From assembly GCA_016210245.1 (NCBI GenBank), contig JACQUR010000108.1:1-32602 (forward strand): DNA of 32,602 bases. The letters run 5' to 3'. Of this stretch, positions 25,967 through 32,602 are shown one piece after another; within the stretch, counting starts at the first letter, position 1, and each line of letters opens with the position of its first letter. The notes beneath the pieces are model-generated. The model saw only the letters and a list, made by a program, of their open reading frames with translations, was not told the origin of the DNA and ran no database searches. A program made the translations under genes and the position numbers. This stretch comes from Chloroflexota bacterium (GTDB lineage Bacteria > Chloroflexota > UBA6077 > JACQUR01).

Positions 25967-27187
25967 ATGGCGGCGCCCGCGCCAGGGACCAGGCCGGCCG
26001 GGGGCTCCAGAGCGGCGCGCGAGCCGCTCTGGAGCCCCCCGTTCCTGCTCATTTGCGGCTCGCAGTTCCTGAGCTACGCCAACAACGTGATGCTCCACCC
26101 GGTCTTGCCACTCTACCTGGCCAGCCTTGGCCAGACGCCCGCCTTCGTTGGCCTGACCGTGGCCGCTTTCAGCGTCACCTCCTTCGCTCCCCGCCCGCTG
26201 GTAGGCCAGGGCGTCGATCGCTGGAGCGCGCGCGGCGTGTACGTGCTCGGGGCGCTGGCGCTCGCTGCGTCCAGCTTCAGCTACCTGCTGCCCCTCGTGG
26301 CCCTGCTGCTGCTCATGCGCACCGTCCACGGCCTCGGCTGGGCCGCAGTCAACACGGCCGGCGTCACGATCGTCTCCGAGACGACGCCCGCCAGCCGCCG
26401 CGGCGAGGGCGTCGGGTACTTCGGCATGACGCGCGGCATCGCGACGGGCCTCCTGCCAGCGCTGGGCGTCTGGCTCGTCGCGGGCACAGGCTTCCCCTTG
26501 ATCTTCGTCCTGTCCGGCCTGTTCGGTCTCGGCGCGGCGTGTACCGCGGCCATGGTGCCGACCGCGCCGCGTGCGCGGCAGGCCGAGTCGGGCGGCGGCT
26601 TCTGGAGCAACCTGGTCGAGCCGCGGGTTGCCCTGCCGGCGACCCTGCGCGTCCTGCTCAACACCACCCACCCGATCACCACGGCCTTCGTCGCGCTCTA
26701 CGCCCGGGAGCGGGGCATCCAGATCGAGGACTTCTCGTTCTACTACCTGGCCAGCGGCTTCGCCATGGTCGGCGCCCAGTCCCTGGCCGGATTCTCCGAC
26801 CGCTGGGGACGGGCGCCGCTGATCGCCGTCGGCTTCACCGCCAGCACTCTTGGCCTGGCCAGCATGCTGTGGGCCTCGGCGCTCCTGCCGCTCGTGCTGG
26901 GCGGCGCGCTGTGGTCGGCCGGGGTGGGCCTGCTGGAGCCGGCGCTGCTGGCGCTGGCCATCGACAAGGCCCCGCCCAGCCACCGCGGCGCCAGCATGGC
27001 TACCTACACGGCCTCGTTCCAGGTCGGAACCACGATCGGCGGACTGGTGTGGGGAGTCGCCATCGAGCAGGTGGGCTACAGTGGGATGTTCCTCGGAGCG
27101 ATCGCGGTGCTCCTGGCCGGGCTGGTCCTGCTGGCCGCGAACTGGGAGTCGGCCGGCGGGCGGGGGCTCAGCCAAGGAAAGACGTAG
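25967..27187 (+). CDS. MFS transporter (MFS2), paralog of MFS1
   Basis: ATG one nucleotide after the JAMM stop codon; AAFSVTSFAPRPLVGQGVDRWSARGVYVLGALA. Confidence 0.85.
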   Translation: MAAPAPGTRPAGGSRAAREPLWSPPFLLICGSQFLSYANNVMLHPVLPLYLASLGQTPAFVGLTVAAFSVTSFAPRPLVGQGVDRWSARGVYVLGALALAASSFSYLLPLVALLLLMRTVHGLGWAAVNTAGVTIVSETTPASRRGEGVGYFGMTRGIATGLLPALGVWLVAGTGFPLIFVLSGLFGLGAACTAAMVPTAPRARQAESGGGFWSNLVEPRVALPATLRVLLNTTHPITTAFVALYARERGIQIEDFSFYYLASGFAMVGAQSLAGFSDRWGRAPLIAVGFTASTLGLASMLWASALLPLVLGGALWSAGVGLLEPALLALAIDKAPPSHRGASMATYTASFQVGTTIGGLVWGVAIEQVGYSGMFLGAIAVLLAGLVLLAANWESAGGRGLSQGKT

Positions 27188-27253
27188 AGCTGGACCCGCG
27201 TGTGCCGCCGTCTAATCTCGGTAGCGGGCACTCGCCCACCCGGGCGATGCGGA

Positions 27254-27580
27254 TCACTCCCACAGGCGCTCGCGGGCCACGAAGAGCAGGTCCGGCTGGA
27301 CCACCATGATCTCGCTGAGCAGCACGTCGCACGGCGCTATGAGCACCTTGCCCAACCGCTGCTGCCGCACGTGGCGATCCAGCCGGACCGCGAGATTCAA
27401 CACCACGCTCTGGTGGCCCGTGCTGGGAACCGGCGTTACTTCCAGCTCGCCTTCGAGCAACTCATACCGCTTGCCGTCGTCCGGAAGCTGGACGTAGTCC
27501 GCGTAGGTCAGGATGACCCGCTCCGGCTGGGTAGCCACCACACACCTCGCACCAAAGCGAAGCCAACGTGGGATCTGCAT
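27254..27580 (-). pseudogene. Uma2 (DUF820)-family endonuclease, C-terminally truncated
   Basis: TYADYVQLPDDGKRYELLEGELEVTPVPSTGHQSVVLNLAVRLDRHV...VVQPDLLFVARERLWE* ends where Uma2 proteins normally continue. Confidence 0.7.
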
Positions 27581-27615
27581 GACGTTGTGAGTGCCTGCTC
27601 GCGGAGAGGGACGTT

Positions 27616-27682
27616 CACCACGGAGCCACGGAGCCACGGAGCTTTTTCTCAGAAGACTCCGTGGCTCCGTGGCTCCGTGGTG
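27616..27682. repeat. 26-bp perfect inverted repeat with (CCACGGAG)n arms
   Basis: Arms 27616-27641 and 27657-27682 exact; related to 24655-24749. Confidence 0.95.
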
Positions 27683-27730
27683 CGCGTCTCCTCACGCGCG
27701 AAGCCATGAGGGTTTCACCCTGGCTTTAGT

Positions 27731-28039
27731 TTAGGGCACGGTCGCCACGAGTCGGAAGTTTCCTGGCCTGGCCTCGCTGCATAGAGCGGCGAGCTGGCGA
27801 ATCATCGCGGGTGTCCGAGGATCTGCCCGCATCGCCTGAATGGCTTCGAGACTCTTCCATGGTCCGAAGGAGTAGAACAACTGGGGGTCGTCCAGGCTCT
27901 GGACGAGCGTCCCTGGTGGTTCCGGAGGCTCGGGCAGACTCATGAAGAAGGCGCCCAATTCCTTCCAGGCGGCAACAAAGGCGGTCTCCTGCCCGGGCTT
28001 CACCCGCCACACCCCCAGCGTATAGACCTGGTTCTCCAT
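27731..28039 (-). CDS. Antibiotic biosynthesis monooxygenase (ABM)-like small protein
   Basis: MENQVYTLGVWRVKPGQETAFVAAWKELGAFF...; start at 28039 with GGAGGAT just upstream. Confidence 0.7.
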   Translation of the reverse strand: MENQVYTLGVWRVKPGQETAFVAAWKELGAFFMSLPEPPEPPGTLVQSLDDPQLFYSFGPWKSLEAIQAMRADPRTPAMIRQLAALCSEARPGNFRLVATVP

Positions 28040-28205
28040 TCCGATCCTCCCTGACACGGTGTCTCTGCCCCAGGCACGGACTTGCTGGGGCAAAACGGTA
28101 CTCCCTCGCACGCGCTGTGCCGGGCCCGCCGACCTCGCCGCACGGCCGAGCGGAAGCTGGCCGGCACGCGCTCTGCCGGAGTGAGGCCACCAGAGAGACA
28201 GAGAC

Positions 28206-28425
28206 ATGCGCATCGCCCAGATCGCCCCGCCCCACCAACCTACCCCACCCGACGGGTTCGGCGGGTCCGAGCTGGTGGCCAGCAACCTGACCGAGGAACT
28301 GGTGCGGCGTGGGCACCAGGTGGTGATCTTCGCGCACCCGGCCTCCTCGACCCGGGCTGAGCTGGTTCCCTTGCCGGAGACGCTTCAACCGCTCTCCTTC
28401 GATCAGAAGGAGTTGCTCCACGGTG
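28206..28425 (+). pseudogene. Glycosyltransferase family 4-like N-terminal fragment
   Basis: MRIAQIAPPHQPTPPDGFGGSELVASNLTEELVRRGHQVVIFAHPASSTRAELVPL is a typical GT4 N-terminus, then homology-like sequence stops. Confidence 0.7.
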
Positions 28426-28450
28426 GAGGCCAAGTCGGACTACCTGCGGT

Positions 28451-30271
28451 TCACGGAACGGGGCTATCGCGACGCCCGCCAGGAGCTGTAGGGGCAACGC
28501 CTGCGCCGGGCGGGGTAGCCGTGGCCAGGTCCCCGCGCGCCCGGCGCAGCACCAGGTCGATGAACAGCGCCGCCGACCAACTGAACCCGGCCGCGGCGCT
28601 GGGCGGCACCGCCCCGGTCTCGGGATCGTAGTACTCGGCGATCTCCGGCTGGCTGGCCACCAGTTCCAGGGTGCGGTCGGCCAGCCGCCGGGCCAGCGCC
28701 GGTTGTCTGGCTGCCAGCAGCGCCTCCACCAGCAGGTAGTTGGCGTTGATCCACACCGGGCCGCGCCACATCTGCTGGGCATCGTAGGTCGGCTCGTCCG
28801 CGCTGACCGTTGCCACTGGAAAGGGACGCCACAGCCGCGCGGGATCGGCCAGTGCAGCCAGCAGCGGCGCCGCCTGGCCCTCAGCCAGCCGTCCGGTCCA
28901 CAGGGGGAGCAGGTTGAAGGGCGTGAGCACCCGCACGAGGGTGTCGCCCCGCCTCGGCCAGAAGAGCCCGGTGGCCGGGTCGTACAGGCGGGCCAGGAGC
29001 TGCGCGAACAGCCCCTCCGCCTCCTGCGCCCAGTCGTCCGCCTCCGCCCCACGGCCCAGCAGGCGGGCGATCGTCGCCAGAGACTGGGCCTGGACGCACA
29101 GATAGGCCCCCAGGTCCGGCGACTCCGCCGGCAGGCCGGCGTCCCAGAGCGGGCTGTCGTCCAGCCCGGACGAGTAGGCGTGCAGGTAGCGCGGCAGGCT
29201 GTCACCCTCGGCCGTGGTGGCCCACCAGCGGTGCCAGCGGACCAGCGGGCCATATACCTCCGCCAGGAAGCCCCGACCCGCGCCGGCCTCGAACAGGCGC
29301 AGCGTGGCCCAGCCGAGCAACGGCGGCTTGGTGATCGGCTGGCCGTCCGCGGCTCGCACGATGACCCCCACGTCGCGCACCACGTCCGGGATCATGCCGT
29401 CGGGCTGCTGGTGCTCGAGCAGCAGCCGCACCTGGTCCAGGGCCAGCGCCAGATCGGCGTGGCGGCAGCCCAGGGCGTGGAAGAGGGCATCCCAGTGCCA
29501 GACGCCGAGGTAGCGGAACTTGGATGGGGCGATCCCGTCGCGGGTCAGCGACCCACGCGCGCTCAGCACGTTGGCCCGCAGCAGGTACCAGGCGTAGTAG
29601 TAGGGGCGCCGATAGCGAACTGGCGGTGGAGGGGCCGCGGCAAACCACTGCGCCCACCGCCGCGCCGCCGCCTCCTGCACGGCCTCGATGAGCAGCCCAC
29701 GCTCTGGCAGCATGGGAGCTTCACCCATGGCCAGGGGCACGGTGGCAGGCCCCAGGGCAGCGTTGCAGAGCTCCACCCGGTGCGTCCCGTCCTGAGCGGT
29801 CGACTCCACCCGGAGTTGCGGCCCGGCCTGGAGAGCCAGACGACGCAGTCCCTCCCAGCGAACCACGCCTTCGCGCTGGGCGACGGAGGCGGCCTGGACC
29901 TCGAAGCCCAGGCCAGCGCCCGCCGGGAGGCCGACCGCCAGGCACTGCTCGTCCACGAAGCAGAGCAGGAAGTCGCCCCGCGCGGTCCGCAGGCGGAGCT
30001 GGTGGGGCCACGTGTCCACCTCGAAGTCCAGCGGGTGGCCGTCCTGGTCGAGAGGGCGGAGGTGGCCCAGAAAGGGGCGGGAGCGGTGGCTGCCCAGCCC
30101 GGGCTGGTCCGCCAACCACTCCTCCGCCAGGAAGATGGTCAGGCCCTCGCCGACAGGGGCGCGCATCACCAGCAGGCGCGACCCGCGCTCGGTGAAGGGC
30201 ACGGCGTGCAGGTTCAGTGCGTTCGCGAGCAGGTCCAGCGGAGCAAGCTCGGCGTGCTGGGGGGCATACAC
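28451..30271 (-). CDS. GH63 / mannosylglycerate-hydrolase-like (MGH1-type) glycoside hydrolase
   Basis: GVWHWDALFHALGCRHADLALALDQVRLLLEHQQPDGMIPD, QMWRGPVWINANYLL; (alpha/alpha)6-type glycosidase motifs. Confidence 0.78.
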   Translation of the reverse strand: MYAPQHAELAPLDLLANALNLHAVPFTERGSRLLVMRAPVGEGLTIFLAEEWLADQPGLGSHRSRPFLGHLRPLDQDGHPLDFEVDTWPHQLRLRTARGDFLLCFVDEQCLAVGLPAGAGLGFEVQAASVAQREGVVRWEGLRRLALQAGPQLRVESTAQDGTHRVELCNAALGPATVPLAMGEAPMLPERGLLIEAVQEAAARRWAQWFAAAPPPPVRYRRPYYYAWYLLRANVLSARGSLTRDGIAPSKFRYLGVWHWDALFHALGCRHADLALALDQVRLLLEHQQPDGMIPDVVRDVGVIVRAADGQPITKPPLLGWATLRLFEAGAGRGFLAEVYGPLVRWHRWWATTAEGDSLPRYLHAYSSGLDDSPLWDAGLPAESPDLGAYLCVQAQSLATIARLLGRGAEADDWAQEAEGLFAQLLARLYDPATGLFWPRRGDTLVRVLTPFNLLPLWTGRLAEGQAAPLLAALADPARLWRPFPVATVSADEPTYDAQQMWRGPVWINANYLLVEALLAARQPALARRLADRTLELVASQPEIAEYYDPETGAVPPSAAAGFSWSAALFIDLVLRRARGDLATATPPGAGVAPTAPGGRRDSPVP

Positions 30272-30365
30272 CGATGGCGGGATCCCGCGTAACCTCGCCG
30301 TGCCCGGGGAGCGGCGGCGGGCTGAGTATACCAGCCGCAGGTAGGCACGGCGACGGTTGGCGGGT

Positions 30366-30570
30366 CCGGGGTCATCGTCCTGAAGGGGGAAGTTGCCGCC
30401 CTGAAGGGCGGACCTGGGCGTGAGGCCCGCCCTTCAGGGCGGCAGCCCCAGCCCCGGCGGACCTGGGCGTTGGGCCCGCCCTTCAGGGCGGCAGTCCCAG
30501 CCCCGGCGGACCTGGGCGTTAGGTCCGCCCTTCAGGGCGGCAACTTCCCCCTTCAGGACGATGACCCCGG
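30366..30570. repeat. 50-bp perfect inverted repeat enclosing a 49-bp-period tandem repeat
   Basis: Arms 30366-30415 and 30521-30570 exact; GGYCCGCC cores at 30424, 30473 and 30522. Confidence 0.95.
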
Positions 30571-30611
30571 GTCCGCCTCCGCGCCTGCCTGCGCTCTACG
30601 GCGAGGATGCC

Positions 30612-30857
30612 CTACCGCCCGCCGGCCACGCCTGTCCGGCGGCGGGCGGCCATGGTCCAGAAGGCGTAGAGGTGCATCAGCGCCGACAGGCCCAGCAGCG
30701 CGTAGCCCAGAGGCCGCGCCTGCCGCGCCACACCTGGGTAGACCAGCAGTCCCAACCCGACTCCGCCCAGGGCATGGGCCACCTCCCGCTGGAGCGGCTT
30801 GTCCTCCCACATGAAGCCCGCCGTCTGGCGGTAGGCCGCCTCGATCTGTGTCAACAT
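30612..30857 (-). CDS. Small membrane protein, about 81 aa, unknown function
   Basis: MLTQIEAAYRQTAGFMWEDKPLQREVAHALGGVGLGLLVYPGVARQARPLGYALLGLSALMHLYAFWTMAARR; two hydrophobic segments. Confidence 0.5.
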   Translation of the reverse strand: MLTQIEAAYRQTAGFMWEDKPLQREVAHALGGVGLGLLVYPGVARQARPLGYALLGLSALMHLYAFWTMAARRRTGVAGGR

Positions 30858-30976
30858 GATCCACTGCTCCAATCCGATGTCTGGCACTCCTGCTTGCCAG
30901 GCCTGCAAAGGGTATGCCGAGGTGATCGAGCCGGGCGACCAGGCAGGTGGTCGTGTCTTGCTGACCTTCGAGTCGC

Positions 30977-31043
30977 AGGGGGCGACGGCCCTGTCGCCCC
31001 GCCGGCCCCGTTCCGTAGGGGGCGACGGCCCTGTCGCCCCGCC
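30977..31043. repeat. Tandem duplicated hairpin AGGGGGCGACGGCCCTGTCGCCCCGCC
   Basis: Identical 27-nt copies at 30977-31003 and 31017-31043 (40-bp period). Confidence 0.9.
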
Positions 31044-31271
31044 GCGCAGAGCGCGGCAAAGGCCCCGGGGGTCGGAGGCCACAGAAGGTGGCCCCGGCTC
31101 GTGGGACCATTGCCGCCCTTCGGGCGGCGGGCAGACAGGGCCGTCTGCCCCTACGGCTACGGCAGGGCGGCGGGCAGAAAGCGTCGTCCGTCCCGACGAT
31201 GGGTGACCTGCCGGCAGGTGGCGCAGGCCGCTGGCCTGCGCAGATCGCACGGCCCCGGCGAGAAGCCCGGG

Positions 31272-31523
31272 CTACACCAGGCTCATCACCTCGGTAATCT
31301 CGTCCGGGCCCAGGGTGATGCCCATGGCCGCGTGGCCCTGGCGCACCGCCTCGGCGCTGGCGGCTTCGGTCAGGCACCAGCCCCGCCCGTTCTGGGCGAC
31401 GAACACGTTCAGGGGTACCACTCCAAAGGCATCCGCCTGGCCCGCCTGTACCTGCGCGCGCATAGCCTGCACGGCCTCGGGCGGCAACTGAGGCATCGCA
31501 TGCTGATCCATGAACTTCGGCAT
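31272..31523 (-). CDS. DUF4242-like small protein
   Basis: MPKFMDQHAMPQLPPEAVQAM...GRGWCLTEAASAEAVRQGHAAMGITLGPDEITEV. Confidence 0.65.
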   Translation of the reverse strand: MPKFMDQHAMPQLPPEAVQAMRAQVQAGQADAFGVVPLNVFVAQNGRGWCLTEAASAEAVRQGHAAMGITLGPDEITEVMSLV

Positions 31524-31684
31524 CTCTCTTGTGCTCCTCTCACGCCTCTTCTCGGGTTCTTCTATCCTGGCAGCATCTACGCTGAGCAGCGTCCCGACAG
31601 CCTGTCACGCTACGGCGACGGTCTCCTCCCCAAGCTGGATTGCGGATCGACCTCTCGGCCTGTCCGCGGCGGCGCGTGCTGCCC

Positions 31685-32140
31685 CTATGCGGCCGGAGCA
31701 GCCCAGGGGTCCGGGCCGGGGTCGCGGCCCTCGGCAGCGATGGCCAGGCGCGCCAGGTAGTGGCCCCAGCCTTCGGTGTGCTGCTCACGCTGGTCGACGG
31801 GCAGTCCCAGGTGGCGCAGGCGCACGATCGTGCCATCGCCATCCGGCACCAGGGAGATCTCGACGGTGCTGGAGCCCGGTGGAACGGGGCTGGCTTCGCC
31901 CTCCCAGCCCCAGGTGAAGACGACGCGGCGGTGGGGGGCGAGCTCGAGGTAGCTGCCGCGCGCGGCGTCACGCGGGTTGATGCTGACGCGGTAGAGTCCG
32001 CCGGGACGGGGGTCCAGGTCGGCGGCGACGCCCATCCAGCGCACCATTCTGGCCGGATCCACCAGGAAGGAGAACACGGTCTCCGGCCGCGCGGCGATCC
32101 TGATCTCCCGTTGCACCACGTCACGTTCGTTCGGTGCCAC
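31685..32140 (-). CDS. SRPBCC / AHSA1-like domain protein
   Basis: VVQREIRIAARPETVFSFLVDPARMVRWMGVAADLDPRPGGLYRV... typical AHSA1. Confidence 0.85.
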   Translation of the reverse strand: MAPNERDVVQREIRIAARPETVFSFLVDPARMVRWMGVAADLDPRPGGLYRVSINPRDAARGSYLELAPHRRVVFTWGWEGEASPVPPGSSTVEISLVPDGDGTIVRLRHLGLPVDQREQHTEGWGHYLARLAIAAEGRDPGPDPWAAPAA

Positions 32141-32453
32141 CCTGCGAGGCCCTCCGTTCTTCAGCTTCGGCCGCCTGCTTGAGCAACCACAGGCGTCCCT
32201 CCCAGAACCCTTCGAGGAACTCTCTGAGCTCGGCCAGGCCCTCCGGTCGAGCGCGATACAGGCGCCGCGTCCCCTGGCGGCGCACGGACACGAGGCCTGC
32301 GTCGGCCAGCACCCGCAGGTGCTGGGAGATGGCCGGGCGCGTCACCTCGAAGTGCGAGGCGATAGCACCGGAGGTCAGCTCTGCGTCCCAGATCAGGCGT
32401 AGAATCTCCCTGCGCCGAGGCTCGGCGATCGCACGCAGCGCCAGGTCGACCAT
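32121..32453 (-). CDS. ArsR-family helix-turn-helix regulator
   Basis: IAEPRRREILRLIWDAELTSGAIASHFEVTRPAISQHLRVLADAGLVSVRRQGTRRLYRA; overlaps the SRPBCC start, a common pairing. Confidence 0.88.
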   Translation of the reverse strand: MVDLALRAIAEPRRREILRLIWDAELTSGAIASHFEVTRPAISQHLRVLADAGLVSVRRQGTRRLYRARPEGLAELREFLEGFWEGRLWLLKQAAEAEERRASQGGTERT

Positions 32454-32543
32454 GTTGCTATTGTAGTGATGGCTTACGAAAGTGTCAACTTACAGTCTTT
32501 CCCGGGCCGTCGTCCTCGAGGGGGAAGCAGTCGTCGTGCGGGG

Positions 32544-32602
32544 GCAGCCACAGGGGGCTGCCCCTACACGGAACCTCCGTAGGGGCAGCCCCCTGTGGCT
32601 GC
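32544..32602. repeat. 24-bp perfect inverted repeat GCAGCCACAGGGGGCTGCCCCTAC (may continue past window)
   Basis: Arms 32544-32567 and 32579-32602 exact. Confidence 0.93.

Noticed and set aside
30420-31760. 446-aa + strand ORF
   Set aside because: Runs through repeats and antisense to DUF4242-like and other genes; proline/arginine-rich with no motifs.

Overview
High-GC window with nearly all genes on the + strand from 1 to about 27.2 kb, then mixed strands. Probably Chloroflexota-like (inferred from lipoprotein style only, low confidence). Three parts: (i) 1-21.1 kb is a repeatedly duplicated catabolic/uptake locus. It holds tandem UbiD-family decarboxylase pairs, two xanthine-dehydrogenase-family Mo-binding subunits, one TctC/Bug-type binding lipoprotein, four NMT1/SsuA-like binding lipoproteins, a 4,5-dihydroxyphthalate-decarboxylase-like protein, and two PermA-PermB ABC permease pairs with no ATPase gene. 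(ii) 21.1-27.2 kb holds an EamA transporter, an MFS transporter, a bicupin, and then a compact pair. The pair is a coiled-coil protein with a UBC/E2-like C-terminus overlapping by 4 nt a protein with a complete JAMM metalloprotease motif, followed 1 nt later by a second MFS transporter. (iii) 27.2-32.6 kb holds gene remnants (Uma2, glycosyltransferase), an ABM-like monooxygenase, a GH63/MGH1-like hydrolase, and a DUF4242-like, SRPBCC and ArsR group. Throughout, gene junctions carry about 20 strong inverted repeats of several unrelated families. Many have arms built from mirrored 7-8 bp tandem units, and at least one palindrome sits in frame inside a Mo-hydroxylase gene. The best candidates for something undescribed are the E2-like/JAMM pair and the palindromic elements that invade or abut coding sequences. 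Family names are from reading motifs, not from database searches.
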